59,812 nt of DNA from Syntrophomonas sp. (lineage in GTDB: Bacteria; Bacillota; Syntrophomonadia; Syntrophomonadales; Syntrophomonadaceae), in the NCBI RefSeq assembly GCF_028707975.1, contig NZ_JAQVZX010000006.1, positions 1 through 59,812 on the forward strand, written 5' to 3'. The translations under genes were made by a program, and so were the position numbers. Below the pieces are notes generated by a model. That model saw nothing but the letters and a program-made list of their open reading frames with translations. It made no database searches and was not told where the DNA came from. This document shows, piece after piece, positions 52,222 to 59,812 of the stretch (position 1 is the first letter of the stretch; the number at the start of each line of letters is the position of its first letter).

Positions 52222-53652
52222 TTGATTAAAGAAATAATTGCCGAAGTGTATCCCTGGGAATCAAGGGTGGCGATAGTGGAGGATGGCCGCCTGGCTGAGG
52301 TTTTTTGGGCTGACCAGGGGGAGAATGTAGGCAAGATATACAAGGGTAAAATTAAAGATATATTACCGGGTCTGTCCTGTGTTTTTATTGACATCGGATT
52401 GGCGAGGAACGCTTTTTTATACGCCGGCGATGTTGTCAGGGTAGGGAAAAAGAAAGGGCTTAATGTATATGAACTCTTAAAAAGCGGACAGGATATTATG
52501 GTACAAGTGAAAAAGGAAGCTTTTTCGGAAAAAGGAGCTCGGGTAACAGGAGATCTCAGTATCCCCGGGCGCTTGCTGGTTCTTCTACCTTTTCAGAATG
52601 AGGTATCCATTTCGCGTAAAATCACCGGAGATGAGCGGAGGCAGCACCTGCGTTCCTTGCTGGAGCAAAACAAGCCGGAAAATGGTGGCATCATTGTGAG
52701 AACTGCGTGTCTGGAAGCTGAAGATCAGGAGATAATCCAGGAATTAAACAGGTTGCTCAAGGCCTGGGAGGAAGTAAAACAGCGCTATCAAAACCGAAAA
52801 GCTCCCAGTCTCATATATGAAGATATGGATGTTTTGGAAAGGACCATGCGGGATTATCTGGATGGAAATTTGAGCCGGATAGTAATAAACCATCGGAGGC
52901 TTAAGGACAAGATTCTGGACTATATCAGCGGTAAGAAGGTTTTTGATCGGGTGACGATTGATTATGAAGAGGGAGCTCTTTTTGAAAGGTACAACTTGGA
53001 GAAGGATATTAAAAGATCGCTGCGCCGGAAAATATGGTTGAAAAATGGAGGCTACCTGATTTTTGACCGTACCGAAGCCATGACCGTTATAGATGTTAAC
53101 AGTGGCAAATTTACCGGCAAAGATAATTTTGAAGAAACGGTTTTCAAGATAAATATGGAAGCGGCCATAGAAATACCACGGCAGCTCAGGTTGCGCAGCC
53201 TGGGGGGGATAATTCTCATTGACTTTATAGATATGAAAGAGAAGTCGCACCGGGATGAGTTGATAAAGGTTTTAAAGACGGAACTGGAAAAGGACAAGGC
53301 CCATACTCGTATTATCGGTATAACTGGTCTGGGCTTCCTGGAAATGACCCGAAAGAAATCGCGATACGGGGTAGTGGAGTTTTTCACCGATGAGTGTCCC
53401 AGTTGTAGTGGCCGGGGTCATACCATTAACCTGCAGGCCCTGGCCAGTGAAGCCAAGAGGAAAATGGCTCATATGGGATACCTGGAGAATAGCCAGATAG
53501 TATGTCAAGCAGAACCGCGTCTATTAAAGATATTAAAAGATGACGAAAAAGATATAGGATACATTGAAAGGCGGAGCGGCAAGAGAGTAAAATTATTATG
53601 TGATCCCGATTTAGCCCTGGGAGAATACAAGATATACTCCGGCAGCGAATAG
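52222..53652 (+). CDS. rng: Ribonuclease E/G family endoribonuclease
   Basis: 476 aa. An S1-like RNA-binding segment (VGKIYKGKIKDILPGLSCVF IDIG, about 35-57), then the catalytic core with Asp residues in MTVIDVNSGKFTG and GGIILIDFIDMKEK. The zinc-link CPSCSGRGH is near the C-terminus. It processes rRNA or mRNA at 5'-monophosphate ends. The start is TTG 52222 after AAGGTGAG. It lacks the long scaffold tail of RNase E, so RNase G type. Upstream of rplU as in other Clostridia. Confidence 0.93.
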   Translation: MIKEIIAEVYPWESRVAIVEDGRLAEVFWADQGENVGKIYKGKIKDILPGLSCVFIDIGLARNAFLYAGDVVRVGKKKGLNVYELLKSGQDIMVQVKKEAFSEKGARVTGDLSIPGRLLVLLPFQNEVSISRKITGDERRQHLRSLLEQNKPENGGIIVRTACLEAEDQEIIQELNRLLKAWEEVKQRYQNRKAPSLIYEDMDVLERTMRDYLDGNLSRIVINHRRLKDKILDYISGKKVFDRVTIDYEEGALFERYNLEKDIKRSLRRKIWLKNGGYLIFDRTEAMTVIDVNSGKFTGKDNFEETVFKINMEAAIEIPRQLRLRSLGGIILIDFIDMKEKSHRDELIKVLKTELEKDKAHTRIIGITGLGFLEMTRKKSRYGVVEFFTDECPSCSGRGHTINLQALASEAKRKMAHMGYLENSQIVCQAEPRLLKILKDDEKDIGYIERRSGKRVKLLCDPDLALGEYKIYSGSE

Positions 53653-53795
53653 CAGCAATATCTTGACTAGCTCTGTTATTTATGTTAAGTTTTTATCTGG
53701 GTTTCATGTTTTTGTAACCGCACAGTTCGGGTTTTTAAATGGCCTTATAGCTTACCTGCAATTGGCGAGTCTGAGAAATATGGGGGTGTATTGAA

Positions 53796-54110
53796 GTGTA
53801 TGCAATTATTGAAAGTGGTGGGAAACAGTATAAAGCATATGAAGGAAGCATAATAAAAGTTGAAAGACTGGATGTTGAGGCCGGTGAAAAACTTACTCTG
53901 GATCAAGTTCTTTTTTTCAATGACGGGAATGGCAATGTAAAGATTGGGAATCCACTGGTGGCTGGCGTACGGGTGATTGCTGAGGTATTGGAACAGGGAA
54001 AACACAAAAAAATTACGGTTTTCAAGTATAAACGCAGAAAGAACTATCGCAAGAAACAGGGACATCGCCAACCGTATACCAAGATTAAAGTGGAAAAAAT
54101 AGAGGCTTAA
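53796..54110 (+). CDS. rplU: 50S ribosomal protein L21
   Basis: 104 aa, the usual size. It has [20 protein letters not shown] at the start and the signature [19 protein letters not shown] near the end, which binds 23S rRNA. GTG start. The 143-bp leader 53653-53795 may carry an L21 leader RNA, but I could not recognise its structure. The stop overlaps the prp start by 1 base. Confidence 0.97.
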   Translation: MYAIIESGGKQYKAYEGSIIKVERLDVEAGEKLTLDQVLFFNDGNGNVKIGNPLVAGVRVIAEVLEQGKHKKITVFKYKRRKNYRKKQGHRQPYTKIKVEKIEA

Positions 54111-54439
54111 TGCTTGCGCTAACTATTAATTACAAGAATAATAAAATTATATCATTCAAAATAGAGGGACATGCGGGTTTTGCCCCTGAAGGTGAGGATA
54201 TATACTGTGCCGGTGTGTCAGCGGTAGCCCAGACCGCCTTGATTGGTCTAATTAAACAGCTGACAGTTGAGCCCAAGTATCGGATGGAAAAAGGTTTCCT
54301 GGAATGTGAACTTCCTCCCTCTTTGAATGAAGAAGAGTTGGAAAAGGCCCAGATAATTCTATCTACCATGGAAGCAGGATTGCTTTCCATGCAAGCAGCA
54401 TATCCCAGTAGAATTAAAGTTAATATCAGGAGGTGTTAA
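54110..54439 (+). CDS. prp: Ribosomal-processing cysteine protease Prp
   Basis: 109 aa (YsxB family). Catalytic His21 and Cys33 are in [20 protein letters not shown]. In Staphylococcus, Prp removes the N-terminal extension of L27. The L27 encoded next has exactly such an extension, so the pair is functionally consistent. Between rplU and rpmA, as throughout Firmicutes. Confidence 0.95.
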   Translation: MLALTINYKNNKIISFKIEGHAGFAPEGEDIYCAGVSAVAQTALIGLIKQLTVEPKYRMEKGFLECELPPSLNEEELEKAQIILSTMEAGLLSMQAAYPSRIKVNIRRC

Positions 54440-54441
54440 GA

Positions 54442-54735
54442 ATGTTCTTTTTTGATTTGCAGTTATTTGCCCACAAAAAAGGGGTTGGCAGTTCCAAAAA
54501 CGGTAGAGACAGCCAGTCCAAGAGGCTGGGAGTTAAAAGGTATGACGGTCAGATAGTTACCGCCGGTAACATTCTGGTTCGCCAGAGAGGCACCAGGATT
54601 CATCCCGGACAGAATGTAATGATTGGCGGAGATGATACCCTTTTCGCGGTAATTGATGGTAAAGTAAAATATGAGAGAAAAGGTCGGGACAAAAAGCAGG
54701 TCAGTGTATACCCGCTGGAAACCATGACCATGTAA
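54442..54735 (+). CDS. rpmA: 50S ribosomal protein L27 with cleavable N-terminus
   Basis: 97 aa. It begins MFFFDLQLF then [20 protein letters not shown]. The first nine residues match the Firmicute extension cut by Prp between Phe9 and Ala10, exposing the tail that reaches the peptidyl-transferase centre. ATG 54442 follows AGGAGGTG. A frame opening at 54433 is less well placed. Confidence 0.97.
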   Translation: MFFFDLQLFAHKKGVGSSKNGRDSQSKRLGVKRYDGQIVTAGNILVRQRGTRIHPGQNVMIGGDDTLFAVIDGKVKYERKGRDKKQVSVYPLETMTM

Positions 54736-54756
54736 TTCCCATCTGGACTTATAACA

Positions 54757-54785
54757 GAGCCCCTGGAGTTTTTCAGGGGTTTTTG
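54757..54785 (+). terminator. Rho-independent terminator after rpmA
   Basis: CCCCTG (54760-54765) pairs with CAGGGG (54774-54779), extended by weaker pairs, followed by TTTTTG. It separates rplU-prp-rpmA from spo0B-obg. Confidence 0.8.
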
Positions 54786-54862
54786 TTATTATTAGGTAGT
54801 TGAGAGGGAAGATATATTAAGGCGAAACACTGTATTGAGTTACAATATAAAGGGGAGTTATT

Positions 54863-55315
54863 TTGGAAGCCAAACATAGCATGGAGATATTAAGAAGGGT
54901 CAGGCATGATTTTGCCAACCACCTGCAGGTTATAAGCGGATACCTGGAACTGGGAAGATATCAGCAGGTAAAAGAATATATTGCTGAAATAGTGAAGGAT
55001 ATGGCTGAAGAGAAAAAAATATTTGAGGCGGGCCTCTCCGCTAAAGAAGCACTATATTTTTTTGAAAAAACATTAACAGCTCGTGAGCTGGGGATAATAT
55101 TAAGGTTCGAGGAATTGGAAGTCAACTCGCTGGACCTATCCCGGCTTAACCATGAACTGGATAAAGCGTTGCATGAATTGTCCAGTCAGCTAAAGGGAAG
55201 GGAAGAGGAACCAGTGGTTTATCTTTTCTTATATAATAATGGAGAAGAAATAACGATGCTTTTTTCCTGTCCTTTGCTAGCGCAAAGCCCGGTAAAGATT
55301 AGCATCAAGGAGTGA
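54863..55315 (+). CDS. spo0B: Spo0B-like sporulation phosphotransferase
   Basis: 150 aa. The N-terminal four-helix-bundle half carries His15 in RRVRHDFANHLQVISGYLEL, the phospho-accepting histidine context of Spo0B-type domains. The C-terminal half is a degenerate ATPase-like fold. It would relay phosphate in the Spo0A phosphorelay. TTG start after AAGGGGAG. It ends 4 bp before obg, as in Bacillus. Confidence 0.85.
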   Translation: MEAKHSMEILRRVRHDFANHLQVISGYLELGRYQQVKEYIAEIVKDMAEEKKIFEAGLSAKEALYFFEKTLTARELGIILRFEELEVNSLDLSRLNHELDKALHELSSQLKGREEEPVVYLFLYNNGEEITMLFSCPLLAQSPVKISIKE

Positions 55316-55319
55316 AACC

Positions 55320-56579
55320 ATGTTTGTTGATCAGGCCCGGATATTTGTAAAGGGCGGAGACGGAGGAAACGGGATAGTGGCTTTCCGTCGCGAAAAATAT
55401 GTTCCTATGGGCGGCCCGTCTGGTGGTGATGGAGGGCGGGGAGCTAATGTAATATTAGTGGCTGATGAAGGACTAAAGACTCTAATGGATTTTAAATATC
55501 GCCGGCATTTTAAAGCTGAGCGCGGAGCCCATGGACAGGGCAAAAATATGCATGGTGCCGGTGGGCGTGATTTACAGGTAAAAGTCCCGGTAGGAACGGT
55601 GATAAAAGACGATGAAAGTGGAGAGGTTTTGGCTGATCTGCTGGTTCATGGACAAGAGGCTGTAGTGGCCAGAGGGGGGAGAGGAGGACGAGGCAATGCT
55701 CGTTTTAGTTCGGCCATAAATAAAGCGCCGTCCTTCTCGGAAAATGGTGAACCGGGAGAAGAGAAATGGATTCGTCTGGAATTGAAATTGCTGGCTGATG
55801 TAGGATTGGTTGGTTTCCCCAATGCGGGAAAATCTACTTTAATATCGAGAGTTTCGGCGGCACGGCCTAAAATCGCCGATTATCCTTTTACCACTCTGGT
55901 GCCTAACCTGGGGGTGGTCATGACCAGGGAGAGGGATACTTTCGTTCTGGCTGATATTCCTGGTTTAATTGAGGGCGCTCATCAGGGTTGGGGATTGGGA
56001 CATGAATTTCTCCGGCATATTGAGCGCACGCGCGTAATCCTGTTTATTCTGGATGCAGCCCAGACGGAGGGAAGGGATGTAGTAGAGGATTACCGGGTTC
56101 TCTACCGGGAACTGGAGCTGCATAATCCGGATTTACTTAAACGACCGCAGCTCATTGTCGCTAATAAAATGGATATCCCAGATGTCCAGGATAATGCCCG
56201 GAGACTGGAGAGTGAGCTGGGGAAGACGGTGCACTGTATATCCGCCGTGACCGGGGAGGGAATAGAGGAATTAATAGAAATAACCTATGCGCTTTTGCAA
56301 GCTGCTCCCCAGGAAATTCCCCGTGGCGAAGAACCGGTAGTAAGGCGCTTTGAAGAAGAGCTACCCTTTCAAATCGATATAGTGGACGGAGTTTTTGAAG
56401 TTAGTGGCGCGCGCATCGAGAAACTGGTAATCATGACTAACTTCAATAGCGACGAAGGCCTGCAGCGCTTTCAAAGAACTGTAATTAAGATGGGCCTGGA
56501 AGAGGCCTTAAAAGAGCAAGGAATCAAAAAAGGGGATACCGTAAGAATAAAGGACTTTGAGTTCGAGTTTACGGAATAA
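55320..56579 (+). CDS. obg: GTPase Obg (CgtA)
   Basis: 419 aa. The glycine-rich Obg fold (residues 1-158, VKGGDGGNGIVAFRREKYVP) precedes the GTPase domain with G1 GFPNAGKST, G3 DIPGLIEG and G4 NKMD. The C-terminal OCT domain (FEVSGARIEKLVIMTNFNSD) identifies the Gram-positive type. It acts in 50S assembly and stress/sporulation signalling. Confidence 0.97.
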   Translation: MFVDQARIFVKGGDGGNGIVAFRREKYVPMGGPSGGDGGRGANVILVADEGLKTLMDFKYRRHFKAERGAHGQGKNMHGAGGRDLQVKVPVGTVIKDDESGEVLADLLVHGQEAVVARGGRGGRGNARFSSAINKAPSFSENGEPGEEKWIRLELKLLADVGLVGFPNAGKSTLISRVSAARPKIADYPFTTLVPNLGVVMTRERDTFVLADIPGLIEGAHQGWGLGHEFLRHIERTRVILFILDAAQTEGRDVVEDYRVLYRELELHNPDLLKRPQLIVANKMDIPDVQDNARRLESELGKTVHCISAVTGEGIEELIEITYALLQAAPQEIPRGEEPVVRRFEEELPFQIDIVDGVFEVSGARIEKLVIMTNFNSDEGLQRFQRTVIKMGLEEALKEQGIKKGDTVRIKDFEFEFTE

Positions 56580-56601
56580 TTTTGAAACAGGGTGATAGGA
56601 A

Positions 56602-57729
56602 ATGGGCTGGCGTGATAAACTTAATAAATGCCGCCGGGTAGTGATCAAGGTGGGAACCAGCACCTTGACTTACAGCAATGGACAGCTTAACCTGCAGCGT
56701 ATAGAACAGCTGGTGCGGGAAATGGCTGATTTACATAACCGTGATATGGAAGTATTACTGGTCACTTCGGGAGCCATTGGAGTAGGCGCCAACCGGATGG
56801 GCTATAAAAAAGTTCCTAAAACCATGCCGGAGAAACAAGCCCTGGCAGCGGTAGGTCAGGGAGCTCTGCTGCATCTCTATGAAAAGTTTTTTGGCGAATA
56901 TGGCAAAACGGTGGCCCAGGTCTTGTTAACCCGGGATGATCTGGATGACCGTATGCGCTACCTAAATGCCACCAATGCTTTGCTGGCCATCCTGGCTATG
57001 GATGTTATTCCTATCATAAATGAGAACGATACCGTAGTAGTCGATGAGATCAAGTTCGGCGATAATGACACCCTTTCAGCCCTGGTGGCCGGGATAGTGA
57101 ATGCTGATCTCTTGCTGATTCTCTCTGATGTCGATGGTCTTTATGACTGTGACCCCAGGACGAACAAGGAGGCGGTGCTGCAACACCAGGTAAGTGAGAT
57201 TACCAGCGACATGGAAGAGAAATCCACCAGCCGCGGGAGCAGTTTTTCCAGTGGGGGAATGTTTACCAAGTTGAAGGCGGCCCAGGTCTGTATAGCTGCC
57301 GGCGTACCCATGGTAATTGCTAATAGCGATGAAGACAATGTAATTCGCCGGGTGGTGGGGGGAGAAGAACTGGGTACATTTTTTATTCCCCGTGAGGAGA
57401 AAATGCATGCCCGGGAAAAGTGGATAGCCTTTGGTACTGTTTGCCAGGGCAAGCTTTTGGTTGATGCCGGCGCTCGTCAGGCCTTGCTCAACCGGGGAAA
57501 AAGCCTGCTGCCTTCCGGGGTGACCGGGGTTGAAGGGGAATTTGACCGGGGAACGGTGGTGGCTGTGGTTGAGCCTGATGGCCGGGAAATTGCCCGGGGC
57601 CTGGTTAATTACGCTGCCCGGGAAATCGCCTTGATAGCAGGTAAAAGGAGCAGTGAGATAGAAGCTATACTAGGAGAGAAGGATTATGATGAGGTAATTC
57701 ACCGCAACAACCTCTGGGTAAGGGGATAA
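56602..57729 (+). CDS. proB: Glutamate 5-kinase
   Basis: 375 aa. The amino-acid kinase domain has VIKVGTSTLTY, LVTSGAIGVGANRMGY, INENDTVVVDEIKFGDNDTL and RGSSFSSGGMFTKLKAA. A C-terminal PUA domain (GKLLVDAGARQALLNRGKSL) follows. It catalyses the first step of proline synthesis and is normally inhibited by proline. It begins 22 bp after obg and may share its transcript. Confidence 0.97.
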   Translation: MGWRDKLNKCRRVVIKVGTSTLTYSNGQLNLQRIEQLVREMADLHNRDMEVLLVTSGAIGVGANRMGYKKVPKTMPEKQALAAVGQGALLHLYEKFFGEYGKTVAQVLLTRDDLDDRMRYLNATNALLAILAMDVIPIINENDTVVVDEIKFGDNDTLSALVAGIVNADLLLILSDVDGLYDCDPRTNKEAVLQHQVSEITSDMEEKSTSRGSSFSSGGMFTKLKAAQVCIAAGVPMVIANSDEDNVIRRVVGGEELGTFFIPREEKMHAREKWIAFGTVCQGKLLVDAGARQALLNRGKSLLPSGVTGVEGEFDRGTVVAVVEPDGREIARGLVNYAAREIALIAGKRSSEIEAILGEKDYDEVIHRNNLWVRG

Positions 57730-57779
57730 ATCTCTATGAAGATAATATAGGGAAAGCAGGAGGATTTAACCTTAACTCT

Positions 57780-57934
57780 ACTGCAAAAACTATTGGTGTT
57801 GCATAAAGGTTGCATAAATATACAAGCGAGCGTTGGCGAAGCATGGGTGCAGCCCCTGCGGGTACAACTGATGCTCCACCCTTCGGGTGTCGCTACTGAG
57901 GTAGCTGAGCGGTATATTTATTACTTTTTGCAGT
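57780..57934 (+). repeat. MITE-like element, 155-bp copy between proB and proA
   Basis: ACTGCAAAAA (57780-57789) and TTTTTGCAGT (57925-57934) are perfect terminal inverted repeats, extended by TCT/GGA flanks. Inside are TTGCATAAAGGTTGCATAAA at the left and CAACTGATGCTCC near the right, both shared with the 36033-36375 copy, minus its middle. It splits the proBA operon without disrupting either gene. Confidence 0.85.
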
Positions 57935-57974
57935 GGAATCAACCTTCTATTCCAAGGTAAAGGAGAGATGAGAA

Positions 57975-59234
57975 ATGGATAAAAGCTTGGAAGAAAAACT
58001 TATAGAGCAGGGTAAAAAGGCCAAAGCGGCTTCACGCTTCCTGGCTACAGCCTCTACCACCCTCAAGAATGAAGCCCTGCTGAAAACGGCGGACGCTCTG
58101 GAAGCACATGGGGCGGAAATAGTGGCCGCCAATGCCGTTGACCTGGAGTTGGGAGAAAAACAGGGTTTGACTCCGGCCTTGCTGGAGCGCCTGGCCTTAA
58201 ATGAGAGCCGGATAAAGGATATGGCCCAGGGACTGCGGGAGATTGCCGCTCTTCCAGACCCGGTGGGGGAGGTTCTGGGGATGTGGAGAAGGCCCAATGG
58301 TCTGGAAGTGGGAAGAATAAGAACCCCTATTGGAGTTATAGGTATTATTTATGAATCCCGGCCCAATGTAACAGCTGATGCCGCCGGGCTCTGCCTCAAA
58401 GCAGGCAATGCTATACTCTTGCGTGGAGGTGAAGAAGCCTTAAATTCCAACCGGATAATTGCCCGGATTATTGCACAGACCGCTAAAGATTGCGGCATTC
58501 CCGAGGGTGCCGTTCAGCTGGTCGACAGCGAGGACCGGCAGGCGGCTGTCTATATGATGAAAATGAATGATTATCTGGATGTTCTGATTCCCCGAGGAGG
58601 GAAAGGCTTGAAACAAGCGGTGCTGGAGCATGCCAGTGTTCCGGTAATTATGACGGGAATGGGTAATTGCCATGTTTATGTGGATGCTCTGGCGGATTTG
58701 GGCAAGGCGCAAAAAATCGTCTTCAATGCCAAAGTGCAAAGACCCTCGGTATGCAATGCCGCTGAAACCTTGCTGGTGAATGCGAAAATTGCCGGAGAAT
58801 TCCTACCGACCATGATTGCCGAGCTGAAGGGTGCCGGGGTAGAAATTCGGGGTTGTGAAAGAAGCCGGGAGATAGTTCCGGATATTCTCCCTGCCCGGGA
58901 AGAAGACTGGGATGAGGAATACCTGGATTTAATCCTGGCGATAAAGGTGCTGGATAGTGTGGAAGATGCAATAGAGCATATTAACTGTCATGGAACTGGT
59001 CACAGTGAAGCTATAATAAGTGAGGACTATGGCCGTGTCCGGCGCTTCATGTCTGCAGTTGATGCGGCAGCTGTCTATGCCAACGCTTCCACTCGCTTTA
59101 CTGATGGCAATGTTTTCGGCTTTGGAGCCGAGATGGGGATAAGCACCCAGAAGCTGCATGCCCGGGGACCTATGGGCTTGCAAGAATTGACTACCACCAA
59201 GTTTATTATTTATGGGGATGGACAGATTCGCTAA
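57975..59234 (+). CDS. proA: Gamma-glutamyl phosphate reductase
   Basis: 419 aa, an aldehyde-dehydrogenase-fold enzyme making glutamate semialdehyde. The catalytic Cys is in RPSVCNAAETLLV. NADPH-binding segments are RTPIGVIGIIYESRPNVTAD and LIPRGGKGLKQAV. The C-terminus has TRFTDGNVFGFGAEMGISTQ and LHARGPMGLQELTT. AGGAGAG precedes the ATG. It is separated from proB by the MITE-like insertion. Confidence 0.97.
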   Translation: MDKSLEEKLIEQGKKAKAASRFLATASTTLKNEALLKTADALEAHGAEIVAANAVDLELGEKQGLTPALLERLALNESRIKDMAQGLREIAALPDPVGEVLGMWRRPNGLEVGRIRTPIGVIGIIYESRPNVTADAAGLCLKAGNAILLRGGEEALNSNRIIARIIAQTAKDCGIPEGAVQLVDSEDRQAAVYMMKMNDYLDVLIPRGGKGLKQAVLEHASVPVIMTGMGNCHVYVDALADLGKAQKIVFNAKVQRPSVCNAAETLLVNAKIAGEFLPTMIAELKGAGVEIRGCERSREIVPDILPAREEDWDEEYLDLILAIKVLDSVEDAIEHINCHGTGHSEAIISEDYGRVRRFMSAVDAAAVYANASTRFTDGNVFGFGAEMGISTQKLHARGPMGLQELTTTKFIIYGDGQIR

Positions 59235-59259
59235 GTAATAAGGATTGTACGAGAGCAAA

Positions 59260-59812
59260 ATGCTAGCACATTTATTGCCTGTTTTACAGGCCTATGGTGT
59301 CTGGGGCTTGCTGATTCTGGCTTTTGCCGAATCATCTTTCTTCCCGGTTTTTCCTGATTTTATTTTAATACCGCTTTGCCTGGCGAATCCGGAACAAGCT
59401 ATTTTCTATGCCTTTCTGGCAACGGTGGGTTCGGCTACGGGCGCCTATTTTGGCTATGTGCTGGGTAATGTTGTGGGGCAACCTCTCTTGCGCCGCCTGG
59501 CCTCGGGTGAGAAAATAGCCCTGATAGAAAAGACCTACCAAAAGTACGGGGCCTGGGCGGTATGTATTGCGGGACTGGCTCCTCTTCCTTACAAGCTTTT
59601 CACCATATCATCAGGAATTTTTCGCTTGTCCTTGCCCGGCTTTTTGACGGCAACATTGGCAGGTCGCGGGCTGCGCTTTTTTGCTGAAGCGATTCTGATA
59701 ATGAGCGTAGGCGAGCAGGCGATAGTTTTTATAACCCAGAATTCAGGCTGGCTTAGCACTATAGTTATATCTGTGATAATTATTCTACTTATGCTTTTCT
59801 TCAAACGACAAA
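59260..59812 (+). CDS. DedA/YqaA-like membrane protein (3' end outside window)
   Basis: 184 codons are present from ATG 59260. It has a hydrophobic start GVWGLLILAFAESSFFPVFP, then GSATGAYFGYVLGNVVGQPL and a segment YGAWAVCIAGLAPLPYKLFT, which match the VTT/SNARE-associated (DedA, YqaA) family. A further membrane helix (TIVIVISVIIILLMLFF-like) is at the edge. Family members are linked to lipid scrambling or undecaprenyl-phosphate recycling. The upstream ribosome site is weak (ACGAGAG). Confidence 0.82.
   Translation, partial: MLAHLLPVLQAYGVWGLLILAFAESSFFPVFPDFILIPLCLANPEQAIFYAFLATVGSATGAYFGYVLGNVVGQPLLRRLASGEKIALIEKTYQKYGAWAVCIAGLAPLPYKLFTISSGIFRLSLPGFLTATLAGRGLRFFAEAILIMSVGEQAIVFITQNSGWLSTIVISVIIILLMLFFKRQ

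Noticed and set aside
53653-53795. L21 leader RNA upstream of rplU
   Set aside because: The position is right, but I could not identify the conserved pairing by eye; a covariance search would be needed.

Overview
The window looks like a chromosomal segment of a low-to-mid GC, Gram-positive, anaerobic Firmicute of the Syntrophomonadaceae type (Syntrophomonas-like). This is inferred from gene content and order: trigger factor-clpP-clpX-lonB-lonA-ysxC, maf-radC-mreBCD-PBP2-minCDE-rodA, spoIVFA-spoIVFB, rplU-prp-rpmA-spo0B-obg-proBA. Further support comes from a Rex NADH sensor, a butyryl-type acyl-CoA dehydrogenase, a tungstate transporter and an L27 with a cleavable N-terminus. I could not run a search, so the genus is not proven.

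Region by region. 1-5 kb: the start of a Fic protein (window edge), a tRNA-Pro, an L,D-transpeptidase, a TPR membrane protein, an SPFH protein and a lipoprotein. 5-15.7 kb: protein quality control (tig, clpP, clpX, lonB, lonA), the GTPase ysxC, a SEC-C protein and psd. 15.9-22.3 kb: valS-folC, a phosphate uptake operon (DUF47/PhoU-like plus Pit) behind a clear PhoP-box array, and rex. 22.6-32.3 kb: the cell-shape and division cluster. 32.4-47.8 kb: a mosaic accessory block with a Moco/Tuco-type riboswitch plus tupBCA, an iron alcohol dehydrogenase, a small CxxC protein, a Phd-Uma2 fusion, an acyl-CoA dehydrogenase between 109-bp direct repeats, a GH130 enzyme, an AbrB/PIN pair, a GntR-ABC module, a heptad-repeat coiled-coil protein and an Rpn-like nuclease. 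47.9-59.8 kb: the conserved cluster resumes (spoIVFAB, a radical SAM protein and its linked partner, rng, rplU-prp-rpmA, spo0B, obg, proB, proA), ending in a partial DedA-like gene.

In Bacillus the mre/min genes run directly into spoIVFAB-rplU-rpmA-spo0B-obg. The accessory block therefore appears to interrupt that ancestral order.

Non-coding DNA is unusually rich in dispersed repeats. One is a MITE-like family with ACTGCAAAAA termini (five copies plus fragments). A second is a family of hairpins whose loop (AGRACCGTCCCC) is conserved while the stems differ between sub-families. No transposase for either is in the window. No CRISPR array, prophage or intact insertion sequence was seen.
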